DNA from: FEN-1279 sp964501535
GTDB lineage: Bacteria > Bacteroidota > Ignavibacteria > Tepidaquicellales > Tepidaquicellaceae
Length of the DNA: 64,000 nt
Direction: 5' to 3'
Assembly (NCBI GenBank): GCA_964501535.1
Contig: CAZCSV010000003.1
Location: 252,803 to 316,802, forward strand
Both the position numbers and the translations under genes were made by a program. Every line of letters starts with the position of its first letter. Positions within the stretch are counted from its first letter, which is position 1. The notes below the pieces were generated by a model. The model was not told the origin of the DNA. It saw only the letters and a program-made list of their open reading frames with translations, and ran no database searches. Shown one piece after another: positions 1 through 8,925 of this stretch.

Positions 1-975
1 TCCGAGACCCGTTCCGCCGTATTTTCTGCTTGTATCATCATAAGCCTGGGTATAGCTTTCAAATATCTTATCGACTCTGTTTTTAGAAATACCGATACCT
101 GTATCACAGATTTTAAAATTAAGATTAATGCTTTTGTTAAATTTTTTATTTACCTTAATTTTAATTTCCACTCCGCCCATCTCAGTAAATTTAACGGCAT
201 TAACCACGAGATTTATAATAATCTGATTCAGTCTGACCGGGTCACCTATTAAAACGGAGGGTATGTTATCATCCAGAACAGTCTTTAAATACAGATTTTT
301 TTCTTTAGCCTTTAATTCAAAGGATTTTGCTATATTTTCAATTAATTCTTTGAAATTAAAATCGATTTTCTCAAGCGTAATTTTTCCGGTTTCAATTTTC
401 GAAAAATCCAGAATATCGTTAACGATAGCATGTAAATGGTCTGCCGAAAACTTAATTGCTTTCAGGTTTTCCCGTTTTTTATCATCAATATCGCTTTCAT
501 TTATCATCAGGTTGCTTAGACCAATGATGGAATTCAGTGGTGTTCTTATTTCGTGGCTCATATTCGAGAGGAACTGAGCTTTCATAATCGTTGCATTTTC
601 TGCCTGATTTTTTGCATTTATTAAATCTTCTTCCGCTTTTTTTCTTTCAGTGATATCATGAACTATCAGGAACAACACTTTTTTATCATTCATAGTAACA
701 GGTTCACTATATACCTCTACATCTCTTACCTTCCCGTCAGCGATTTTATGTTTACAAATAAAAAAGTTCTTTTCCCCGCACGATGATTTTTCCATTTCAG
801 CCGTCAAATCGTTTTTATTTTTTACGCTTAAATCATACAGGCTTAAAGAAATCAACTTGTCGTATGGATATTCATAAAATCTTTGTGATGATTCATTAGC
901 TTCAACGATTTTCCCTGTATCAGGGTCAATAAGAATCATAACGGCACTGTTGTTTTTAAACATTTCCAGAAACAT
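1..975 (-). CDS. PAS-domain sensor histidine kinase (3' end outside window)
   Basis: The reverse strand reads open from 975 to the window edge (325 codons, no stop). The N-terminal ~115 residues form a PAS-like sensor ending in VHDITERKKAEEDL. A HisKA region follows with the phospho-acceptor in FLSNMSHEIRTPLN (His about residue 141), then an N box (NQIIINLVVNAVKF), a G1 box (DTGIGI) and the G2-like YGGTGLG at the edge. It should autophosphorylate on His and signal to a response regulator; a fused receiver domain beyond the edge is possible. No transmembrane segment is visible, so it is probably cytoplasmic. The start could instead be TTG at 1011, which adds a basic stretch and the usual NSERMF lead-in of a PAS domain; no ribosome-binding site decides between them. 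Confidence 0.9.
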   Translation of the reverse strand, partial: MFLEMFKNNSAVMILIDPDTGKIVEANESSQRFYEYPYDKLISLSLYDLSVKNKNDLTAEMEKSSCGEKNFFICKHKIADGKVRDVEVYSEPVTMNDKKVLFLIVHDITERKKAEEDLINAKNQAENATIMKAQFLSNMSHEIRTPLNSIIGLSNLMINESDIDDKKRENLKAIKFSADHLHAIVNDILDFSKIETGKITLEKIDFNFKELIENIAKSFELKAKEKNLYLKTVLDDNIPSVLIGDPVRLNQIIINLVVNAVKFTEMGGVEIKIKVNKKFNKSINLNFKICDTGIGISKNRVDKIFESYTQAYDDTSRKYGGTGLG

Positions 976-1136
976 TCTCTCACTATTTTCTTTTTTCTTT
1001 TTCAAATTCAACTAAAAATACAACAAATAAGAAAATTATTAAATGTAAAAATAATTTTTCTTATTTCGGGAACTTATTTGAATAAGTATTGTTTTAAATA
1101 CCAAATAACTTTTTCATAACAATCCATAACTTCCTC

Positions 1137-1170
1137 GAAAGCCGACCTCCTCCGGGTCGGCTTTCTTTTA
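1137..1170 (+). terminator. Rho-independent terminator-like hairpin with no obvious upstream gene
   Basis: An 11-bp perfect stem (GAAAGCCGACC 1137-1147 with GGTCGGCTTTC 1155-1165) is followed by a T-rich tract on the plus strand. The only upstream gene points the other way. The 976-1350 gap otherwise holds an A/T-rich inverted repeat (about 1025-1040 with 1050-1066) in the kinase leader and the TATCTTTG motif at 1305. No ORF is evident. Confidence 0.7.
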
Positions 1171-1304
1171 TATATGTCTAAAAAATAATTTTTGCAGCTA
1201 ATGTTTAAAGATTTAACTGAAAAACAGTATTTTTCCAAAAAACAAGTGTTTTTAATTATTATAAAATGGTTTTTTTTGTAATATTCATTTAATAAGATTT
1301 ATCC

Positions 1305-1312
1305 TATCTTTG
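1305..1312 (+). promoter_or_regulatory. -7 promoter element TATCTTTG
   Basis: This is an exact match to the Bacteroidota -7 consensus TAnnTTTG, about 40 bp upstream of the start at 1351. The nearest TTG (1276-1278) gives a spacer of 26, longer than the usual ~20, so the -33 part is not convincing. It would drive the His-rich protein and the TonB receptor behind it. Confidence 0.5.
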
Positions 1313-1350
1313 TAAAGGAATAATCTCCTGGAAAAAAACTTGTAAAGAAA

Positions 1351-1752
1351 TTGAATAATTCGGTTTTTCTAAGTAAAATATTGAATAAAAATATTAGCAT
1401 TAATAAAATGCTAAAATCTTTCAGGATTCCATTAATTTTATTTTTATTCATTTCTCTTGGATGGTATAATTTTTCAAATACATATTTTTATCATAGTCAT
1501 ATTATTAACGGAAAGATTGTACACCATTCACACCCCTATTCAAAAGAGAAACAGCATAATCATACTGAGAATGAATTTATCTTCTTAAAATATTTAGAAA
1601 ATAATTTCCGTTTTTTTTTAAAGGTACTCATTTCATTATTATTAGTTTTATTCTACTCTAGGGTAAACTATTTTATACAAACAGTTTATTTTAATTTCAG
1701 TAAAACTATATTTATTGCAAATCCTATAAGGGCTCCTTCCTCAGCATCCTAA
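1351..1752 (+). CDS. Small His-rich membrane protein preceding a TonB receptor
   Basis: A 133-aa protein with hydrophobic segments at about residues 25-40 and 88-105. Between them is a His-rich loop (residues 48-71: HSH, HHSHP, HNH). It ends in IRAPSSAS, close to the RAPP-type tail seen on similarly small His-rich proteins next to TonB receptors in Bacteroidota. The His cluster suggests metal or heme handling in the periplasm; the exact role is unknown. The start is TTG at 1351; an in-frame ATG at 1408 would trim 19 residues while keeping both membrane segments. It lies 62 bp upstream of the receptor gene, probably in one transcript. Confidence 0.7.
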   Translation: MNNSVFLSKILNKNISINKMLKSFRIPLILFLFISLGWYNFSNTYFYHSHIINGKIVHHSHPYSKEKQHNHTENEFIFLKYLENNFRFFLKVLISLLLVLFYSRVNYFIQTVYFNFSKTIFIANPIRAPSSAS

Positions 1753-1814
1753 TATTATATTCTTAATATAAGTAAGTACTACAAAATTTTTTAAATTAAA
1801 ATAATACAATTTTT

Positions 1815-4103
1815 ATGAGATTAATAATTGCATTTTGCATATTTATATTCTTGTTAAATTCTACATTTTCACAAGAAAAAACAGATGCAAATATATTCGG
1901 GCACATTTTAAACAATAAAACAAAAGAACATATTCCATATATTTCAATAGAACTAAAGGGAACAACGATAGCGACAGCAAGTGATAATACAGGACATTAT
2001 TTTATAAAAAATATTCCTACCGGAAAATATATAGTCAAAGCTTCGGGTTTAGGATTTAAAGTTACAGAAAAAGAGATACAGCTTTCAAAAAATAAATCCA
2101 TCGAAATAAATTTCGAACTCGATGAAGATGAATTAATGACAGATGAGGTGGTTGTAACTGCAAACAGGAACGAAACAAACAGGAAAGAAACACCTGTAAT
2201 TGTAAATCTAATAACACCTGAATTAATGGAAAACACAAATTCGGTTTGCCTCTCGCAGTCATTAAATTATCAAACGGGATTAAGAGTTGAAAACGATTGT
2301 CAGAATTGCGGTTTTCAGCAGGTAAGAATCAACGGTCTGGAAGGTCCTTATTCTCAAATATTAATTGACAGCAGACCTATATTCAGTACACTTGCGGGTG
2401 TATATGGAATCGAACAAATTCCAACAAGTATGATTGAAAGAGTCGAAATAATTAGAGGAGGCGGCTCCGCACTTTTCGGGTCAAATGCAATTGCAGGAAC
2501 GATAAATATTATTACAAAAGAGCCGTTGTATAACTCCTTTTCCTTCAGTAATAATTTTTCTACCTTGGAAGGGAAAACACCCGACAACACATTCCAGTTT
2601 AACGGTGCTATGGTAACCGAAGATAGAAAAGCCGGAGTAACCGTGTTCGGAACAGTTAGGAATAGAAAACCATATTACAATAATGAAGATGATTTTTCCG
2701 AACTTGGAAAAATTGACCAGTCTACTTTTGGATTGAGGAGTTATTACAAAACTTCTATGTACAGTAAGCTATCGGTTGAATATCATCACATAAAAGAATT
2801 CAGAAGAGGAGGAAATCTTTTTGATTTACCACCGGATGAAACCGATATTACCGAACAGACTGAGCACACCATAAATGGAGGAGGTTTTGATTTTTTAATA
2901 TTCAATAGAGATTTAACAAGAAAATTAAACATATACAGTTCTTTACAGGCAATTAACAGGGACAGCTATTATGGTGCTGGCAAAGATCAAAATGCTTATG
3001 GGAAAACAGATGACATAACGGCAGTAAGCGGATTCCAGTTTATGAATTATTTTAAAAAATTCTTATTCTTACCTTCGGAACTTACTACAGGTTTTGAATA
3101 CAGCTACGGAAAAATGACTGATAAAATGCTTGGATACGGAAGAATAATAGACCAGAAAGTGAATATCGGGGGAGCATTTATTCAAAACGAATGGAAAAAT
3201 AAAAATCTATCCCTTTTGATTGGATTAAGAGCAGACAAGCATAATTTAATAGATAATTTTGTTTTTAGCCCGCGAGCAAATGTTCGCTATACACTCTTAA
3301 ACGACTATATATTCAGATTAAGTTATTCAACCGGGTACAGGCCACCCCAAACTTTTGACGAAGACCTTCACGTAACAGCAGTTGGCGGAAATGTTGTATT
3401 GATGAGACTTGACCCTGATTTAAAACCCGAATATTCGCAAAGCATAAGCGGTTCACTCGATATAATTAAAACGATTGGTAATGTAAAATTTGATTTTTTA
3501 ATAGAAGGTTTTTATACAAAATTAAAAGATGCTTTTGTTTTACAGGAAGCGGGAAGAGATTCGTCATCAAACATTATACTTGAAAGAAGGAATGGTCCCG
3601 GGGCAAATGTAAAAGGAATTAACCTGGAGTTGAGAATTGTGCCATCGAGGTGGCTAAATTTACAGGCAGGATTCACATTCCAGAAAAGTGAATATGAAAG
3701 CCCTTACCAATGGAGCGAAGATTCAACCGTATCACTTGTGGATAAAATTTTACGTTCTCCCGATAATTACGGGTACGTATCAGTTTCACTGAATCCAATT
3801 AAACCATTATCGGTTGCATTTACAGGAACATATACAGGCTCGATGCTTGTACCGCATTTTGCAGGATATATTCCGTCCGATAGACTCGAAACAACCGAAA
3901 ACTTTTTCTCGCTTAATATGAAAATTTCTTACAACCTAAAGATAACGGATAATTATTCTATGGAGCTTTATTCGGGAGTAGAGAATATTTTTAATAGTTT
4001 TCAAAAAGATTATGATAAAGGTGAATACAGAGATGCGGGATATGTTTACGGACCATTCACACCAAGGACATATTTTGCAGGAATGAAAATCGGGATTTTG
4101 TAA
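1815..4103 (+). CDS. TonB-dependent outer-membrane receptor
   Basis: 762 aa. A signal peptide (cleavage near FSQ, residue 20) is followed by a CarboxypepD_reg-like domain (about 25-100, with GHYFIKNIPTGKY), a plug domain (about 110-240, ending SALFGSNAIAGTINIITKEP) and a beta-barrel. YRPP and DPDLKPEYSQ resemble the conserved FRAP/NPxLKPE boxes of the family, and the C-terminus is short and aromatic-rich as in barrels. The plug holds an unusual Cys pair (CQNCGF, about residue 155). Substrate cannot be read directly; the His-rich protein before it and the heme-motif protein after it favour heme or a metal chelate. It imports substrate across the outer membrane using TonB energy. Confidence 0.9.
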   Translation: MRLIIAFCIFIFLLNSTFSQEKTDANIFGHILNNKTKEHIPYISIELKGTTIATASDNTGHYFIKNIPTGKYIVKASGLGFKVTEKEIQLSKNKSIEINFELDEDELMTDEVVVTANRNETNRKETPVIVNLITPELMENTNSVCLSQSLNYQTGLRVENDCQNCGFQQVRINGLEGPYSQILIDSRPIFSTLAGVYGIEQIPTSMIERVEIIRGGGSALFGSNAIAGTINIITKEPLYNSFSFSNNFSTLEGKTPDNTFQFNGAMVTEDRKAGVTVFGTVRNRKPYYNNEDDFSELGKIDQSTFGLRSYYKTSMYSKLSVEYHHIKEFRRGGNLFDLPPDETDITEQTEHTINGGGFDFLIFNRDLTRKLNIYSSLQAINRDSYYGAGKDQNAYGKTDDITAVSGFQFMNYFKKFLFLPSELTTGFEYSYGKMTDKMLGYGRIIDQKVNIGGAFIQNEWKNKNLSLLIGLRADKHNLIDNFVFSPRANVRYTLLNDYIFRLSYSTGYRPPQTFDEDLHVTAVGGNVVLMRLDPDLKPEYSQSISGSLDIIKTIGNVKFDFLIEGFYTKLKDAFVLQEAGRDSSSNIILERRNGPGANVKGINLELRIVPSRWLNLQAGFTFQKSEYESPYQWSEDSTVSLVDKILRSPDNYGYVSVSLNPIKPLSVAFTGTYTGSMLVPHFAGYIPSDRLETTENFFSLNMKISYNLKITDNYSMELYSGVENIFNSFQKDYDKGEYRDAGYVYGPFTPRTYFAGMKIGIL

Positions 4104-4171
4104 AAAAAAGTGAACTGCGTTAGAATAAGACACTAACTAAATACTGACAAAACGAGCAGTCGTTTATCAAA

Positions 4172-4214
4172 GAGGCCCTTATTAATTCATTAATAAGGGT
4201 CTTCTTTTTTTGAC
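4172..4214 (+). terminator. Terminator after the TonB receptor
   Basis: A 12-bp stem (GGCCCTTATTAA with TTAATAAGGGTC) with a 4-nt loop is followed by CTTCTTTTTTT. It ends the 1351-4103 transcript. Confidence 0.85.
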
Positions 4215-4246
4215 AAATATGTATTATTTTTAGAAAAAATTATCAT

Positions 4247-5032
4247 ATGAAAGATTATTTCATTAAAAGTCTTTGCATCATAATTTTTTCTTCACTATTA
4301 TTTCCTCAGACTTCACATCCATGGCCATGGGGAATAGCCCAAAGGACTAAAAAGACTACTTCACTTGGATGCAGTGTTTGTCACACATTCGGGACAGTAA
4401 ACACGGCATTTTTTTCGGGTCCCGACACTGTATATAAAGGGCAATCGGCACAATTTACATTCACGATAAACAAATCGAGCACAGGAAAAACCGGGCTCGA
4501 TATTGCAGCTCAATTCGGATTGCTCGATACGGTCGGTGGCGGTACATATTTAAAATTACTGAACATGGAGCTTGTCCATAAGGAAGGAATTGTATTTACG
4601 ACATCCATTTCGATTAATTTTTTGTACATTGCCCCGAATTATACAGGTGAGGATACATTATATGCTACATTTAATGTTGGATATACCGGCAACTGGAGAT
4701 GGTCTCCCAACAAAATCATACATATAGTACAGCCGATAGGGATTACCTACAGTTCGGAGCCGGTATTTTATGAATTGTATCAGAATTATCCGAATCCATT
4801 CAATCCGTACACAATTATCAGATATTCTTTGAAATACAATTCGTATGTCAATCTCGATATTTACAATATTGAGGGTAAATTAATGACCACACTTGTAAGT
4901 GAATATCAGAAGACGGGTAATTACTATGTTCCCTTTTCGATATCGGAATATCCTTTATCAAGCGGAGTATATTACTACAGGTTGACAACCGATAAATCTT
5001 CGGAAGTGAAAAGTATGATGCTGGTAAAATAG
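4247..5032 (+). CDS. Secreted CxxCH (heme-motif) protein with T9SS sorting domain
   Basis: 261 aa with a signal peptide (about 1-21). A single CSVCH motif at residues 42-46 fits covalent c-type heme attachment. A ~120-residue beta-rich domain follows, resembling the choice-of-anchor/Reeler-like domains that carry a similar CxxCH near their N-terminus. The last ~85 residues are a T9SS sorting domain (NYPNPFNPY... ending MMLVK), so it should be exported and anchored at the cell surface. Only one heme site is visible, so a multiheme conduit is excluded; whether heme is really attached is inference. It is separated from the TonB receptor by a terminator. Confidence 0.75.
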   Translation: MKDYFIKSLCIIIFSSLLFPQTSHPWPWGIAQRTKKTTSLGCSVCHTFGTVNTAFFSGPDTVYKGQSAQFTFTINKSSTGKTGLDIAAQFGLLDTVGGGTYLKLLNMELVHKEGIVFTTSISINFLYIAPNYTGEDTLYATFNVGYTGNWRWSPNKIIHIVQPIGITYSSEPVFYELYQNYPNPFNPYTIIRYSLKYNSYVNLDIYNIEGKLMTTLVSEYQKTGNYYVPFSISEYPLSSGVYYYRLTTDKSSEVKSMMLVK

Positions 5033-5052
5033 GAATAAAGAGCACAATATTA

Positions 5053-6270
5053 TTAAGTGTAAAACACAGGCTCAAGCTTTCTGATTTTATGAAGTGCGGA
5101 CATAACGAAATCCTGTGATGATTGAGGCTGCAGTAAATCATTCAATATCAGTGCCTCGGCAGACTGCAGGGTATCTTCAATTATTTCCTCAATTTTATCA
5201 TTAAGGGGTTTCCAATCCGAATGTATTCTATAGCCGATAATACCCAAAAGAATATTTTTATTCATATTCCTGATTTTGGCTTCCATTGACAATGCACTCC
5301 TTCCGTGTGCATTGTCAGAAAGGTCTACGGCTTTTATTTCGAAGAGTCTATAATCATTACAACTTTTGCAAGCCTCCGAAATCCCGTTTAGATAGAGGCT
5401 CTTATAGCATTCCCATTTCACCGATTCGATTAAATCCCCTTCAGGTTCGAAGAATGACAAAAGATTACACATTTTTTCTAAATATTCATTCAGGTTACCG
5501 AGTTTTGACTTCGACATTTTTTCAAGCAGGCGGATAATATTATTAATACTAACAGATTTGTCATCGTTTTTAAGCTTTTCTATTATATAGTTTAAAATAA
5601 AGTTATAGTGATTCGTTAAAATTATAACGGATTGCTGCAAGTCTTCCGGTATATAAGTATCCAAAAAGTAATCATAATAATCAATATGGATTTTACTGTT
5701 TTCACTCAGCTTCGAATAATCAAGTAAATCCTCCACTGCATCGTGCAGTACAGCTATGGTACTGTATTTATAGGTTCCTTCGTCGTTCATATCAAGCCGG
5801 TAAACAACGGCTCCTACACGGCTGAGATGAGCTGAAGCAATTATTTCACACTTACGTTTAAGTTTCAGTCTTTTATAAACTTCAATTATATTAAAAACAA
5901 AATCCGTATAATTGCCATAAAAAACTTCAAGGTCTGATTTCGAGGGTAACTCATCCCGCAGCAAGGCGGACTGAATTTTCTGAAAATTAATATTTTTTTC
6001 GATTTCATTTCTCGAATTTGAAATTTCCAAGGGTGCTTTGTCATCGTGTTTTCTGGGAATCAGTATTTTCCTTTTTTCCCTGATAAAATAATTTTTTATA
6101 TTATCGAAAATGATATTCGCTTTTTTTTCCCCGTATAATTTCTTCAGTAAATTTATTTCCGGACAGACCTTAGAAATTAAAGATTCAAATACTTCATAAG
6201 CAGAGCTGTAATTCGGTTCTCTGCTTATTCTTTTAAGATCATTATTAATCCACATACAAAAATTATTCAA
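5053..6270 (-). CDS. HD-domain phosphohydrolase resembling the RelA/SpoT hydrolase domain
   Basis: 405 aa. The central region has the HD-superfamily pattern: His148 in ASAHLSRVG, then His176-Asp177 in AVLHDAVEDL with acidic residues behind, then VDLSDNAHG (about residue 320), which matches the LADRLHN element of (p)ppGpp hydrolases. No synthetase or TGS domain is recognisable, so hydrolase-only activity on alarmones or a related nucleotide is inferred. The N-terminal ~120 residues are charged and unrecognised. An internal ATG (MWINNDLK, 6255) is an alternative start. It is tail-to-tail with the preceding gene, with only ~20 bp between. Confidence 0.6.
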   Translation of the reverse strand: MNNFCMWINNDLKRISREPNYSSAYEVFESLISKVCPEINLLKKLYGEKKANIIFDNIKNYFIREKRKILIPRKHDDKAPLEISNSRNEIEKNINFQKIQSALLRDELPSKSDLEVFYGNYTDFVFNIIEVYKRLKLKRKCEIIASAHLSRVGAVVYRLDMNDEGTYKYSTIAVLHDAVEDLLDYSKLSENSKIHIDYYDYFLDTYIPEDLQQSVIILTNHYNFILNYIIEKLKNDDKSVSINNIIRLLEKMSKSKLGNLNEYLEKMCNLLSFFEPEGDLIESVKWECYKSLYLNGISEACKSCNDYRLFEIKAVDLSDNAHGRSALSMEAKIRNMNKNILLGIIGYRIHSDWKPLNDKIEEIIEDTLQSAEALILNDLLQPQSSQDFVMSALHKIRKLEPVFYT

Positions 6271-6406
6271 TAATATCCGATAATAGATTAAATAATTTTA
6301 AAAAAACATTACAAATTGGGGTATTATTCCATTTTTTTTACGGAATATTATTATTATTTAAATTATCAATTTTTTAAGTTAATTTATTCAAATAAAAACA
6401 ATATCT

Positions 6407-8857
6407 ATGAAGAACTCAATTATATTATTATTTTTTATAGTTACTTCTCTCTCATTCTCTCAGGATTTATTTATTAGGGATAATCCTTATGACAATGCCG
6501 ACAGTTACAATCTAAAGAAAAATGCTTTAAACAGGGAAAGATGGTTTTACGAGCAAAGGATGTATCCTAATAATTTTATTCCGGAAAATGCATACGAAAA
6601 AGCTTACAATCAGAAACTTTTATTAAGAGACAGAAACGGATATTACTTTGATAATACGGCATCATGGACGAATATAGGTCCGACGCCTGGATATTATTTT
6701 TCATACGGAAACATTTCATCAAGGATTACTTCGGTAAAATACGACCCGATTAATCCCGATATAATTTATATAGGAGCGGCATACGGAGGAATATGGAAAT
6801 CAACAAACGGAGGATTGAGATGGAAATCCAAAACCGATTATGAGATTTCTCTTTCTACGGGAGCGATTGCAATAGATGCCTCGAGTGAAACAAGGATAAT
6901 ATATTACGGCACGGGTGAAGCAACTTACAGCGGTGTATCATACTATGGAAGGGGTTTACTGAAATCCACAGACGGCGGAGAGACCTGGTTAAATTACAGG
7001 AACGGTTTACCGACATCGACATATTTTTCAAGGCTCTTAATAAGACCAAATCACAACTCGGAGCTGCTTGCAGCGCTCGGGAACAGCGGAATATACAGGA
7101 GCACGGACGCGGGAATGAACTGGTATCAGGTGAGAAGCGGGAGATGTGACGATATACTTTTTTCAATAACAGGTGATACCGCTTATGCAATCGGGAGCGG
7201 GCAGAACATGAGGATATCAATCGACGGAGGAGCCACATTCCCTACCGAAATAGGGACAGGATTAGTTCTCGGTACGAGAAACCACATAGCAATGTGCAAA
7301 TCAGCCACGAACATTTTTTATGCATCGGTTTACAATTCATCCGGAACTGTATCGGTTTTCAAGTCCACTGACAGGGGTAATAATTTTACACAGCTGGTTC
7401 CCGGATTTAATTTTTCAGGAGGACAGGCGTGGTACGATTTTTACATGCACGTGAGTCCATACAATCCGAATTATGCGTATGTCGGGACAATATCAATTTA
7501 CAGGACAACCGACGGAGGGAGCAGTTTCCAGAACATATCCAGCGGCGGTGTTCACGTTGACCAGCACAACATGGATTTTCATCCAACGGATTCTAACAAA
7601 CTTTTTTGCGTAAATGACGGTGGTGTCTGGAAATCGGATGATAAGGGAACAACCTGGACGAATCTGAATACAGACCTGACACTTACTCAGTTTTACAGAA
7701 TGACTTCAGAGCCGACAAATCCATCTCATCTAATAGGAGGTACACAGGACAACGGGACGCAAAGGACGACAGGCAAATTATACTGGAAGGCGGCTTATGG
7801 CGGTGATGGAGGAGAAGTATGTTTCAGCAGTCAAAATTCAAAATACATATTAGGGGAAACACAAAATAACGGAGTTTTCCGCTCTACCGATAAAGGATTA
7901 TCATGGTCAAGCGCAGCATCCGGATTATCAGGGACAGGTGCATGGATTGGTCCAATTGTATCACATCCAGATTCACTCGGAATATTTTACACTGCGCGTC
8001 AGCAGGTTTTCAAAACCACGGACAACGCGGCAAGCTGGACGGCAATATCAAGCGGTACAAGCGGTACCATCAGGGAAATGGCAATCTGCAAAACCAGACC
8101 GAGTACAATTTATGTATCGGTAGGAAGCACGTTGTATCTTTCCAATGACTGCGGTTACAATTTCTCTTTAGTGTCAAACGGGATGCCAAACAGAACCATA
8201 ACGAGCGTATATGTTCACCCCGATTCCTCGAAAGTTGCGATCGTGACTTTTTCCGGATTCGGTGCGGGTAAGATTTATAAGACCACAAATTCAGGCGAGA
8301 ACTGGATTAATATCAGCGGGGATTTACCCGATGCTCCAGTAAATGACGGTTTGATTTATTATCCGGGATATCCAACCAAAATATATTTTGTGGCAACTGA
8401 TGTAGGAGTTTTCATGACAAATAACTACGGAGTAAACTGGGTAGAGCTTTCCGAAGGATTGCCGAATACGGTAGCAATGCATCTGGATTACAACCAGCTC
8501 TCAGGTAAAATTCGTCTTGGCACGCACGGAAGAGGAACGTGGGAAATTTTCGGGATAATAACGGGAATGTCGGTAAATAATGAGGTACCGAAAAATTATG
8601 CATTACACCAAAACTATCCGAATCCTTTCAATCCGAACACGAAGATAAAATTCGACATAAAAGAAAAGCAATTCGTAACAATAAAGGTATATGATATATT
8701 AGGCAAAGAAATTGCAACACTCGTAAATAAAAACCTGCAGGCAGGAACACATGATTTAACATTTTACGGTGAAAACTACTCTTCGGGTTTATATTTTTAC
8801 TCCCTATTCGCAGACGGGGTAAAAATAGATACAAAGAAAATGCTTTTAGTAAAATAA
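6407..8857 (+). CDS. Large BNR/sortilin-like beta-propeller surface protein, T9SS cargo
   Basis: 816 aa. A signal peptide (FSQ cleavage near residue 19) precedes a long series of Asp-box/BNR repeats of the form GGIWKSTNGG..W, KSTDGGETW, YRSTDAGMNW, STDKGLSW, TTNSGENW, typical of VPS10/sialidase-type propellers. The C-terminal ~85 residues are a T9SS sorting domain (NYPNPFNPNTKIKF, DILGKEIATLVN, ending MLLVK). Expected at the cell surface or secreted. Catalytic activity is not evident; such proteins are often adhesive or carbohydrate-interacting. The gene stands alone, bounded downstream by a terminator. Confidence 0.85.
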   Translation: MKNSIILLFFIVTSLSFSQDLFIRDNPYDNADSYNLKKNALNRERWFYEQRMYPNNFIPENAYEKAYNQKLLLRDRNGYYFDNTASWTNIGPTPGYYFSYGNISSRITSVKYDPINPDIIYIGAAYGGIWKSTNGGLRWKSKTDYEISLSTGAIAIDASSETRIIYYGTGEATYSGVSYYGRGLLKSTDGGETWLNYRNGLPTSTYFSRLLIRPNHNSELLAALGNSGIYRSTDAGMNWYQVRSGRCDDILFSITGDTAYAIGSGQNMRISIDGGATFPTEIGTGLVLGTRNHIAMCKSATNIFYASVYNSSGTVSVFKSTDRGNNFTQLVPGFNFSGGQAWYDFYMHVSPYNPNYAYVGTISIYRTTDGGSSFQNISSGGVHVDQHNMDFHPTDSNKLFCVNDGGVWKSDDKGTTWTNLNTDLTLTQFYRMTSEPTNPSHLIGGTQDNGTQRTTGKLYWKAAYGGDGGEVCFSSQNSKYILGETQNNGVFRSTDKGLSWSSAASGLSGTGAWIGPIVSHPDSLGIFYTARQQVFKTTDNAASWTAISSGTSGTIREMAICKTRPSTIYVSVGSTLYLSNDCGYNFSLVSNGMPNRTITSVYVHPDSSKVAIVTFSGFGAGKIYKTTNSGENWINISGDLPDAPVNDGLIYYPGYPTKIYFVATDVGVFMTNNYGVNWVELSEGLPNTVAMHLDYNQLSGKIRLGTHGRGTWEIFGIITGMSVNNEVPKNYALHQNYPNPFNPNTKIKFDIKEKQFVTIKVYDILGKEIATLVNKNLQAGTHDLTFYGENYSSGLYFYSLFADGVKIDTKKMLLVK

Positions 8858-8875
8858 AAATTAAATCGATAAAGA

Positions 8876-8925
8876 TTTTTTAAACGTTACCCGGTATCCT
8901 GAGTGTAACGTTTTTTATTATCGAT
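8876..8925. terminator. Bidirectional terminator between convergent genes
   Basis: The inner stem AACGTTAC (8883-8890) pairs with GTAACGTT (8905-8912), flanked by A- and T-rich arms and an outer CGATAA/TTATCG match. It serves the plus-strand gene ending 8857 and the minus-strand gene ending 8918. Confidence 0.8.

Noticed and set aside
6855..7238. A 127-codon reverse ORF within the BNR propeller gene
   Set aside because: Antisense shadow of a repetitive gene; composition follows the repeats and there is no start context.
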